Positions 1 through 4,813 of a stretch of 6,498 bases of DNA are shown here, piece by piece. How positions within the stretch are numbered: position 1 is the first letter of the stretch; every line of letters begins with the position of its first letter. This stretch comes from an uncultured Collinsella sp. (lineage in GTDB: Bacteria; Actinomycetota; Coriobacteriia; Coriobacteriales; Coriobacteriaceae), in contig USNA01000053.1 of NCBI GenBank assembly GCA_900555955.1, positions 1 through 6,498 of the forward strand, read 5' to 3'. Made by a program: the position numbers and the translations under genes. Below the pieces are notes generated by a model. The model ran no database searches. It was not told the DNA's origin and saw nothing but the letters and a program-made list of their open reading frames with translations.

Positions 1-559
1 CCTTTATTGAGTGCGCCAGGGCACCGGCCATAATGTCGGCCGCCTCGCAGGGCTCGACCATATCTCGACGATCCAAACCGCCCGCGTAGGCGCGCAAAAG
101 CTCGAACACGCGAGCCTCGGCATCGCTTTTTGGCTCAGGCTGGCAATTGTTGCCACGGCATCGCTCGGCCGTCGTCCCCGCCACACCCGGCAGCACGTCG
201 CGGGCCATGCGCGCGAGCATGCGCACCGTGCCCTGGCTGCGCGAAAGTGGCTGCAGGTCGGCATCGTCGAGACGCGTGACCATGTCCGAGAACAGCATCT
301 GGCGCTGCAGGTTGTCGACGAAACCGCGCCCGTCGCCCAAAAGCTCCCAAAGCGAGCGAAGCCACGATGTAGGCGTCTTGTAGTCGATACCCAGCGAAAC
401 GCCGGCTTCCGCCGCATCATGACGGCACAGGTCGAGCTCGGCAAACGTAGGTGCCAGCAACACGGCACGCCCGTGACGGGCAATAAGGTCGGCAAGCAAC
501 GCCGACTCGGCATCGCTCAAATCCGTGCCGGCATTGGTGGTATAGATTCGAACAGGCAT
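1..559 (-). CDS. AddB/RecB-like recombination protein, N-terminal part (runs off left edge)
   Basis: The minus-strand frame starting with ATG at 557-559 stays open for 186 codons to the window edge. It begins MPVRIYTTNAGTDLSDAE and contains RAVLLAPTFAELDLCRHD, then a TPTSWLRSLWELLGDGR stretch. This resembles the N-terminal, inactivated-helicase region of AddB-like (PD-(D/E)XK nuclease/helicase) subunits of double-strand-break repair enzymes, which process DNA ends before RecA loading. That assignment is from recalled family style; the helicase motifs and nuclease domain that would prove it lie outside the window. The codon pattern is GC-biased at third positions, unlike the other open frames across this stretch, which are arginine-, cysteine- or alanine-rich shadows. 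An in-frame stop at 602-604 and the absence of another ATG fix the start. The Shine-Dalgarno GGAGG (563-567) lies only 3 nt from ATG, which is short. Reality of the gene is well supported; the name is moderate. Confidence 0.68.
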   Translation of the reverse strand, partial: MPVRIYTTNAGTDLSDAESALLADLIARHGRAVLLAPTFAELDLCRHDAAEAGVSLGIDYKTPTSWLRSLWELLGDGRGFVDNLQRQMLFSDMVTRLDDADLQPLSRSQGTVRMLARMARDVLPGVAGTTAERCRGNNCQPEPKSDAEARVFELLRAYAGGLDRRDMVEPCEAADIMAGALAHSIK

Positions 560-583
560 GGTCCTCCGCTCAAACTGTTCGCA

Positions 584-613
584 ATAATCAATGTATCCAT
601 CCTACCCGCCCAA
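584..613 (-). promoter_or_regulatory. Weak candidate promoter for the AddB-like gene
   Basis: Reading the minus strand, TTGGGC (608-613) and GATTAT (584-589) are separated by 18 bp and lie just upstream of the ribosome binding site. Each hexamer matches the vegetative consensus only partly. Since a terminator and a long inverted repeat lie immediately upstream, the gene most likely needs a promoter here, but this exact one is a guess. Confidence 0.22.
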
Positions 614-617
614 GCGG

Positions 618-645
618 ACAGATTTGCCCCACGCCAACAGATTTG
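618..645 (+). repeat. 9-bp direct repeat ACAGATTTG beside the inverted repeat
   Basis: ACAGATTTG occurs at 618-626 and again at 637-645, a 19-bp period. The second copy runs into the left end of the long inverted repeat. It could be chance or a trace of an insertion or duplication event. Confidence 0.4.
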
Positions 646-730
646 ATCCCTTGGGGACGGAGGAAAACGGATCATCGAGGGGGTCAGTCTAACCAGGTGA
701 TCCGTTTTCCTCCGTCCCCAAGGGATCAAA
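642..730. repeat. Perfect 33-bp inverted repeat, 23-nt loop
   Basis: The arm at 642-674 (beginning TTTGATCCCTTGGGGACGG) is the exact reverse complement of the arm at 698-730. The central 23 nt (675-697) are unpaired apart from a possible small GGT/ACC stem at 682-684/692-694. No reading frame is carried. As RNA it would fold into a very long hairpin, a possible RNase III substrate; as DNA it could form a cruciform. The right arm ends inside the A-tract of the adjoining terminator, so the two structures overlap by one base pair (position 730). The arm contains the word CCGTCCCCAA, which recurs at 1882-1891. It looks like a small mobile or REP/MITE-like intergenic repeat, but no transposase or clear target duplication is visible, so the class is open. 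Confidence 0.9.
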
Positions 731-755
731 AAACCGCCCCCGAAGGGGCGGTTTT
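728..755 (-). terminator. Intrinsic terminator of the YerC-like gene
   Basis: An 11-bp stem pairs 730-740 (AAAACCGCCCC) with 745-755 (GGGGCGGTTTT) around a 4-nt loop. On the minus strand the loop reads TTCG closed by C-G, the very stable UUCG tetraloop, and is followed by a run of six T (728-733). It lies 24 bp beyond the stop codon of the YerC-like gene, so it is a textbook Rho-independent terminator for that gene. On the plus strand there is only a short TTTT, so it would work less well that way. Confidence 0.88.
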
Positions 756-778
756 ACACAATTCGTTTTTGGCGCGGC

Positions 779-1078
779 CTACTCGCCATCCTCCAGTTTA
801 ATGAGGATCTTGCGGTAGCCACCGTACTCGCCGTTGAGTGCCTTGGACACGCGGCTCACCGTGGTGGACGAAGCGCCGGTACGCGCCTGAACCTCGACAT
901 AGGGCTCGCCCTCGTCCAGGTAACGCGCGACCTGCAGACGCTGCGATAGATCGCAAATCTCACGCGGCGTGCAGATATCGGTCAAAAACGCTTGGATATC
1001 CTTCTCGTCGTCCAAAAGGCTAAATGCGTGGACCAGCTGCTTGACATCAGGCTTGTCAAACATGTTCTCGATATTCAT
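779..1078 (-). CDS. YerC/YecD family TrpR-related DNA-binding protein
   Basis: This 99-residue protein has the compact all-helical layout of the TrpR superfamily. An acidic N-terminal helix region (residues 10-35) is followed by the family-typical ICTPREICDLSQRLQVARYL segment (36-54). A helix-turn-helix (about 58-82) has the recognition segment TGASSTTVSRVSKAL. Length and motifs match the YerC/YecD branch, whose members are presumed transcription regulators; their ligand and targets are largely unknown, so I give no gene symbol. It is transcribed away from the membrane-protein gene at 1402 and ends in its own terminator, so it appears to be monocistronic. The start ATG at 1076-1078 has a GGCGG (1085-1089) 6 nt upstream. 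A second ATG five codons later has no better site. Cytoplasmic. Confidence 0.88.
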   Translation of the reverse strand: MNIENMFDKPDVKQLVHAFSLLDDEKDIQAFLTDICTPREICDLSQRLQVARYLDEGEPYVEVQARTGASSTTVSRVSKALNGEYGGYRKILIKLEDGE

Positions 1079-1401
1079 CGATCACCGCCAAACCCGCCAA
1101 AAGGCATCGAAGTTGATACTGACATCGGGCATCGTTCGCCCGTTCTATGCAATAGGGCAACGCCTGTGGCTTTTGCCCGTAGCAGTTTAGCACACCACCA
1201 AACTAAAGCGACAAGACTCTCTGCCAGCGGCGCATTTTCTAGGACGAACGCCGTTTTGAAACCGAATGCGCACGCAAGCTCCACGAATATCTGAGACAAT
1301 GGGCGCCCAAACAGGACCGTGCCCGCGCATCTATCCGAGTTGCAAAGGCATGTGCCCCTCACGCCCCCTCACCACGCCATGCGCAAGAAAGGATTCCCAC
1401 C
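1079..1401. other. 323-bp divergent intergenic region with no credible gene
   Basis: This stretch separates the minus-strand YerC-like gene from the plus-strand YvlD-like gene and must hold both promoters, but no convincing -35/-10 pair stands out. Two stem-loops lie on the YerC side. One pairs CGGGC (1126-1130) with GCCCG (1138-1142). The other pairs GGGCAA (1155-1160) with TTGCCC (1173-1178), with an inner GCC/GGC stem. Neither is followed by a T-run, so they are not simple terminators. A minus-strand open frame at 1075-1362 has a stop overlapping the YerC start, but its residue content is not protein-like. No tRNA or known riboswitch pattern was recognised. Confidence 0.6.
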
Positions 1402-1767
1402 ATGCGCTTTTTGCTCAACTGGCTTTTGACCTCAATCGCCATCGCGATCGCAACGTTTCTCGTCCCCGGCATTCAGCCCTTCGGCATGGCCGACGCCTGG
1501 GTCTGCTTTGCCTTCGTGGGACTGTTCCTCAACATCGTCGCCTCGCTCGTCAAGCCGTTCCTGACGGTCATCTCGCTGCCGCTCACTATTATCACGCTTG
1601 GTATTTTTCAGCTCGTAGTCAACAGCTTTATGCTCGAGCTGGCCAGCTACCTGTCGGTCAATCTGCTGGGCGCGGGTATCTCCATTGCCGGCTTTGGATC
1701 GGCCTTTATGGGCAGCATCCTGGTATCCATCATGCGCAGCATTCTCGACAGCATCGCCAGGAACTAA
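1402..1767 (+). CDS. YvlD-like small membrane protein (phage holin 4 superfamily, DUF360 type)
   Basis: This 121-residue, highly hydrophobic protein has four predicted membrane segments: about 3-23, 30-52, 54-78 and 85-112. It starts MRFLLNWLLTSIAIAIATF and has the conserved-looking NIVASLVKPFL and LPLTIITLGIFQLVVN stretches typical of PF04020-type proteins. The family was named after mycobacteriophage holins, but chromosomal members such as Bacillus YvlD are ordinary inner-membrane proteins, often connected with envelope stress; their molecular role is not established. AAAGGA (1388-1393) lies 8 nt before the ATG and fixes the start. No lysin or phage gene lies nearby, so a true lysis holin is unlikely. 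The gene stands alone between a divergent regulator and a convergent Rrf2 gene. Confidence 0.9.
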   Translation: MRFLLNWLLTSIAIAIATFLVPGIQPFGMADAWVCFAFVGLFLNIVASLVKPFLTVISLPLTIITLGIFQLVVNSFMLELASYLSVNLLGAGISIAGFGSAFMGSILVSIMRSILDSIARN

Positions 1768-1804
1768 AGCGACCGGATACGGACCGCCACAACACGCCAA
1801 AACG

Positions 1805-1835
1805 AAGGCCGTCCATCGCAACGATGGGCGGCCTT
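1805..1835. terminator. Bidirectional hairpin between YvlD-like and Rrf2 genes
   Basis: A 14-bp stem pairs 1805-1818 with 1822-1835 around a CAA loop, with a single G-T wobble (1812/1828). It lies 37 bp after the YvlD-like stop codon and about 70 bp after the Rrf2 stop on the other strand. The T-tracts are imperfect: TTGTCATTT on the plus strand and TTCGTTTT on the minus strand. Because it sits between two convergent genes, it most likely ends transcription from both sides. Confidence 0.75.
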
Positions 1836-1870
1836 GTCATTTGCCAAGCCTCAGAGGGCAAGAAAATCGA

Positions 1871-1895
1871 CCATTTCTACCCCGTCCCCAAATGG
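1871..1895. repeat. Small inverted repeat carrying the CCGTCCCCAA core
   Basis: CCATTT (1871-1876) and AAATGG (1890-1895) flank a C-rich spacer that contains CCGTCCCCAA (1882-1891). The same 10-nt word occurs in the arm of the long inverted repeat at 712-721. It lies just past the stop codon of the Rrf2 gene. It may be a decayed relative of the same intergenic repeat family, or a coincidence. Confidence 0.45.
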
Positions 1896-1904
1896 CAGGT
1901 GCGG

Positions 1905-2333
1905 CTAGATGACGTAGTCGTAGCCCTCGTTGGGGGCGACGAGCGTATCGAGCGTCACGCCGTCGAGATAGTCGTTGATGAGCTTGTCCAGATTCTTCCA
2001 CACGTCGAGCGTAGGACACTCGTCCGAACGCGAGCAGCCCTTGCAGTCGCCGTCCAGGCATGCGACCGGTGCCAGGCTGCCTTCGGTCAGGCGCAAGATC
2101 TCGCCCACCGTGTACTGCTCGGGCGGGCGCGTGAGCACGTAGCCGCCGCCCTTGCCACGCATGCCCGAGAGCATATTGGCGCGCACAAGCGTAGCCAAAA
2201 TGTTCTCGAGATATTTCTCGGATATCCCCTGACGCGCGGCGATCTCTTTGAGGGGAATGCGGCCCGCCGCCTGGTGCTCGGCCAGGTCGACCATAACGCG
2301 CAGGGCATATCTGCCCTTTGTGGAAACCAACAT
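1905..2333 (-). CDS. Rrf2-family transcription regulator with four-cysteine cluster
   Basis: This 142-residue protein starts with the classic Rrf2 opening MLVSTKGRYALRVMVDLA. A winged helix-turn-helix follows (about 25-70), with the recognition part GISEKYLENILATLVRA and the GKGGGYVLTRP wing. The C-terminal sensor loop carries C92, C97, C100 and C106 ahead of TLDVW. In E. coli IscR three cysteines and a histidine hold a [2Fe-2S] cluster; here the position matching that histidine is a leucine (L109), but a fourth cysteine is present. Metal, Fe-S or cysteine sensing is therefore likely but not shown. It is divergent from cysK with a 253-bp shared control region, which suggests it regulates cysK and itself, like CymR-type Rrf2 proteins. 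The start is fixed by family alignment; AAAGG (2345-2349) lies 11 nt upstream, rather far. Confidence 0.92.
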   Translation of the reverse strand: MLVSTKGRYALRVMVDLAEHQAAGRIPLKEIAARQGISEKYLENILATLVRANMLSGMRGKGGGYVLTRPPEQYTVGEILRLTEGSLAPVACLDGDCKGCSRSDECPTLDVWKNLDKLINDYLDGVTLDTLVAPNEGYDYVI

Positions 2334-2360
2334 ATATATAGCTGCCTTTCGGTCTTTTAA

Positions 2361-2381
2361 TTCGTAGAAATTCTAGCCGAA
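2361..2381. promoter_or_regulatory. Candidate operator overlapping the Rrf2 -10
   Basis: TAGAA-A-TTCTA (2365-2375) is a perfect 11-bp palindrome, flanked by TTCG (2361-2364) and CGAA (2378-2381) slightly off centre. It covers the predicted -10 box of the Rrf2 gene. A further inverted pair, TTTCGG (2347-2352) and CCGAAA (2377-2382), spans the same area. Dyads in this position suit binding of the dimeric Rrf2 protein to its own promoter; which dyad is the real site cannot be decided from sequence alone. Confidence 0.4.
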
Positions 2382-2397
2382 AAATTGGTTTTGAAAA
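2370..2397 (-). promoter_or_regulatory. Candidate Rrf2 promoter
   Basis: Reading the minus strand, TTTTCA (2392-2397) and TAGAAT (2370-2375) are 16 bp apart, 4/6 and 5/6 matches to the vegetative consensus. This would give a leader of roughly 30 nt before the Rrf2 ATG. The -10 element is buried in a palindrome (2365-2375), consistent with autoregulation. Confidence 0.5.
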
Positions 2398-2450
2398 TAC
2401 CTATTCCCGTCAAGCTGGTTAATCGACTCGTAATAATCTTCTATTTCCTA

Positions 2451-2479
2451 TTGTGTTACTAGGCTTTACTGTCTACTAT
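2451..2479 (+). promoter_or_regulatory. Candidate cysK promoter
   Basis: TTGTGT (2451-2456) and TACTAT (2474-2479) are spaced 17 bp apart in an AT-rich stretch upstream of cysK. The matches to consensus are 3/6 and 4/6, so this is moderate support. It would give a leader of about 100 nt containing two hairpins. Confidence 0.42.
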
Positions 2480-2488
2480 GCTTGCCAA

Positions 2489-2554
2489 CAGCAAAACGAA
2501 CAACCCATAAGGTTTGTGGGTTTCGCTGCCACACACACCGTAAAACCACACGGT
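2489..2554 (+). promoter_or_regulatory. Structured leader of cysK
   Basis: A 9-bp hairpin pairs AACCCATAA (2502-2510) with TTGTGGGTT (2514-2522, one U-G pair) around a GGT loop; outer CAGC (2489-2492) and GCTG (2525-2528) can extend it. A smaller hairpin pairs ACCGT (2537-2541) with ACGGT (2550-2554). The T-box hallmark sequence is not present and no T-run follows, so this is not a recognisable attenuator or known riboswitch. Confidence 0.4.
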
Positions 2555-2586
2555 ATCCAGTCATTTGAACACTTTGGAGGTTCACC

Positions 2587-3525
2587 ATGAGCAATGTTTA
2601 CACGTCCATCGATCAGCTTATCGGCCACACTCCGCTTCTGGAGCTCACTCACTTTGAGGCCGATGAAGACCTCAAGGCCCGCGTGCTCGTCAAGCTGGAA
2701 TACTTCAACCCCGCCGGGTCCGTCAAAGACCGCGTCGCCAAGAACATGATCGACGAGGCCGAGAAGGCCGGCAAGCTCGTGCGCGGCGGCGACTACACCA
2801 TCATCGAGCCCACGAGTGGCAACACCGGCGTCGGCATCGCCTCGGTGGCGGCGGCTCGCGGCTACAAGGTGATCATCACCATGCCCGAGACCATGTCCGT
2901 CGAGCGCCGCAAACTTATGCAGGCATACGGCGCACAGCTCGTGCTCACCGACGGCTCCAAGGGCATGAAGGGCGCCATCGCCAAGGCCGAGGAACTGCAG
3001 AAGGAGACACCCAACAGCATTATCGCCGGCCAGTTTGTAAACCCCGCCAACCCCGCCATCCACAAGGCCACGACCGGCCCCGAGATCTGGGCTGACACCG
3101 ACGGCAAGGTCGACATCTTCGTCGCCGGCGTTGGCACCGGCGGCACCGTGACCGGCGTGGGCGAGTTCCTCAAGGAGCAGAACCCCGAGATTAAGGTCGT
3201 CGCCGTTGAGCCCGCCACCTCCCCGGTGCTCTCTAAGGGCCAGGCCGGCCCGCACAAGATCCAGGGCATCGGCGCAGGCTTTGTGCCCGACGTCCTCGAC
3301 ACCCAGATCTATGACGAAATCATCCCCGTCGAGAACGACGACGCCTTTGCGACCGGCCGCGCCGTGGGCCACAAGGAGGGCGTGCTCGTGGGCATTTCGT
3401 CCGGCGCCGCCGTGTGGGCCGCACTGCAGCTGGCCAAGCGCCCCGAGAACGAGGGCAAGACCATCGTGGCCCTGCTCGCCGATACCGGTGAGCGCTACCT
3501 GTCCACGGCACTCTTCCAGGACTAG
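2587..3525 (+). CDS. cysK: Cysteine synthase (O-acetylserine sulfhydrylase)
   Basis: The protein makes L-cysteine and acetate from O-acetylserine and sulfide, using pyridoxal phosphate, in the cytoplasm. At 312 residues it has normal family length. Landmarks are the N-terminal IGHTPLLEL, the PLP lysine K47 in NPAGSVKDR, the substrate loop [10 protein letters not shown] (74-83), the PLP phosphate loop GVGTGGT (181-187), the serine that contacts the pyridine nitrogen in GISSGA (S271) and the C-terminal [10 protein letters not shown] typical of CysK. ATG at 2587 has an excellent GGAGG (2576-2580) 6 nt upstream. Codon use is strongly biased to C/G endings, a sign of high expression. It is divergent from the Rrf2 gene, its probable regulator, and followed 179 bp later by mnmA. 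No clear terminator was found after it. CysM or cystathionine beta-synthase is less likely given the motifs. Confidence 0.96.
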   Translation: MSNVYTSIDQLIGHTPLLELTHFEADEDLKARVLVKLEYFNPAGSVKDRVAKNMIDEAEKAGKLVRGGDYTIIEPTSGNTGVGIASVAAARGYKVIITMPETMSVERRKLMQAYGAQLVLTDGSKGMKGAIAKAEELQKETPNSIIAGQFVNPANPAIHKATTGPEIWADTDGKVDIFVAGVGTGGTVTGVGEFLKEQNPEIKVVAVEPATSPVLSKGQAGPHKIQGIGAGFVPDVLDTQIYDEIIPVENDDAFATGRAVGHKEGVLVGISSGAAVWAALQLAKRPENEGKTIVALLADTGERYLSTALFQD

Positions 3526-3704
3526 GGCCTGTCGCCCATAGGTTGAGCCCAGGACGAACCGGTCTCCTCTCTCCCGGCAGTCTGAGCCCATCCCATCAGG
3601 GCGCCCCACGAGTCGTCCGAACTTGCTACAATGTCTGCGGCGCGGAACCAACCTCCCCCGCCGCTTTTCTTTTTTGGCCACATGCCACCAAGGAGAACCT
3701 CCCC
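3526..3704 (+). promoter_or_regulatory. cysK-mnmA spacer with extended -10 promoter for mnmA
   Basis: TACAAT (3627-3632) is preceded by TG one base upstream (3624-3625), forming an extended -10 box with 5/6 match; no good -35 is needed or seen. Transcription would begin near 3639, leaving about 65 nt of leader. The ribosome site AAGGAG (3690-3695) is 9 nt from the mnmA ATG. The first 60 bases after cysK are GC-rich with short inverted words (GGGC/GCCC) but have no T-run, so cysK transcripts may read through into mnmA. Confidence 0.6.
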
Positions 3705-4805
3705 ATGCACAACAAGCGCGTGCTCGTCGCCATGAGCGGCGGCGTCGATTCCAGCGTGACCGCGTACCTGCTCAAGCGCCAGGGCTACGAATGCGTCGGT
3801 GCTACCATGCGCCTCACCTGCCCCGTGCCCGACCCCGCCACGGGCATGAGCAAAGTCGACCGCGACATCGCCGATGCAAAGGCCGTCGCCGAGCGCCTGG
3901 GGATACCCCACCACGTGCTCGACCTGCAGCAAACCTTCGACCGCAGCGTTATCGAGCGCTTTGTGAACGCCTACCAGGAAGGACTGACGCCCAACCCGTG
4001 CATCATCTGCAACCGCCACATTAAGTTTGGCGCGCTGCTCGATGCGGCGCTGGACATGGGCTGCGACTACATCGCCACAGGTCACTACGCCAAAACGAGC
4101 CAGGCGTCCGACGGCACCTGGCAGCTGCACCGCGGCGAGGACCCTAAAAAGGACCAGAGTTACTTTTTGTATTCGCTCACGCAAGAGCGCCTGGCACGCA
4201 CGATCTTTCCGCTGGCTGGGCTGGACAAAGAGCGCGACGTGCGCCGCATTGCCGCCGAGCAGGGCTTCATCAACGCCAAGAAGGCCGAGAGCGAGGATAT
4301 CTGCTTTATCGCGGACGGCGACTACGCGGGCTATATCGAGCGCCGCTGCGGACATCCCGCTGCACCGGGCGACATTGTGTGGCGCGACGGCAGCGTGGTC
4401 GGACGTCATAACGGCGCACTGCGATACACCATCGGCCAGCGCAAGGGCTTGGGCGTCGCGATGGCGCATCCCGTGTACGTAACGGGCGTCGATGCCGCCA
4501 ACAACATTGTGCATCTGGGCGAGGCCGAGGACCTGACGGCCGCAGCGCTCACGGCCAACGACTGGATCTGGAGCGCCCCTGCCGACCGCATGAAGGCAGA
4601 GCTCACGTCCGGCGGCATTCGCGTGGGCGCCAAGTACCGCTACCGTCAGAAAGACCAGGCAGCGACCCTTACACGTGACGAAGACGGACAAATGCTGCTG
4701 ACCTTTGACGAGCCGCAGCGAGCCATCGCCCCCGGCCAGGCCGTTGTAGTCTATCGCGGCGACATCGTCCTGGGCGGCGGTACCGTGACCGGCGCACTTA
4801 AGTAG
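3705..4805 (+). CDS. mnmA: tRNA-specific 2-thiouridylase MnmA
   Basis: MnmA (TrmU) adds sulfur to position 2 of the wobble uridine in tRNA-Lys, -Glu and -Gln; it adenylates the uridine and then transfers sulfur, normally supplied from a cysteine desulfurase. The 366-residue protein shows the ATP pyrophosphatase loop SGGVDSS (11-17), NPCIICN with C99 and C102, the tRNA-binding GHYAK (126-130), DQSYFL (150-155) and the second catalytic cysteine C200 in EDICFIADGDY. E. coli counterparts of the active cysteines are C102 and C199. The C-terminal beta-barrel domain (about 285-366) ends in VLGGGTVTGA. The frame is open further upstream, but ATG at 3705 is preferred because of its AAGGAG site and because the protein begins directly with the RVLVAMSGG strand. 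The neighbouring cysK makes the sulfur donor's substrate, though no desulfurase gene lies between them. Confidence 0.96.
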   Translation: MHNKRVLVAMSGGVDSSVTAYLLKRQGYECVGATMRLTCPVPDPATGMSKVDRDIADAKAVAERLGIPHHVLDLQQTFDRSVIERFVNAYQEGLTPNPCIICNRHIKFGALLDAALDMGCDYIATGHYAKTSQASDGTWQLHRGEDPKKDQSYFLYSLTQERLARTIFPLAGLDKERDVRRIAAEQGFINAKKAESEDICFIADGDYAGYIERRCGHPAAPGDIVWRDGSVVGRHNGALRYTIGQRKGLGVAMAHPVYVTGVDAANNIVHLGEAEDLTAAALTANDWIWSAPADRMKAELTSGGIRVGAKYRYRQKDQAATLTRDEDGQMLLTFDEPQRAIAPGQAVVVYRGDIVLGGGTVTGALK

Positions 4806-4813
4806 CCGCGGGT

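Noticed and set aside
11..646. 211-codon plus-strand open frame opposite the AddB-like gene
   Set aside because: The minus-strand frame has coherent protein content, a start and GC-biased third positions; this one is Arg/His/Gln-rich and looks like a shadow.
1075..1362. 95-codon minus-strand open frame whose stop overlaps the YerC-like start
   Set aside because: The overlap looks like translational coupling, but the residue content (scattered Cys, Trp, Arg) matches no family I know, no ribosome site was found at its start, and the divergent promoters must lie in this stretch.
1402..1767. Holin of a prophage lysis cassette
   Set aside because: Family naming only; no endolysin, portal, integrase or other phage gene is nearby, and chromosomal YvlD-type proteins are common.
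1266..2360. 364-codon plus-strand open frame across the YvlD-like gene and opposite Rrf2
   Set aside because: It overlaps two well-supported genes in another frame or strand, and its composition changes abruptly where each gene begins.
2480..2586. T-box riboswitch in front of cysK
   Set aside because: The conserved T-box sequence, specifier stem and terminator/antiterminator pair are not present, and the leader is too short.
2476..3681. 401-codon minus-strand open frame opposite cysK
   Set aside because: It is a long antisense shadow caused by the strong G/C third-position bias of cysK; the His/Gly/Leu/Val-rich product has no domain pattern.
3522..4691. 389-codon minus-strand open frame opposite mnmA
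   Set aside because: Same antisense effect; mnmA on the other strand has all its catalytic motifs intact.
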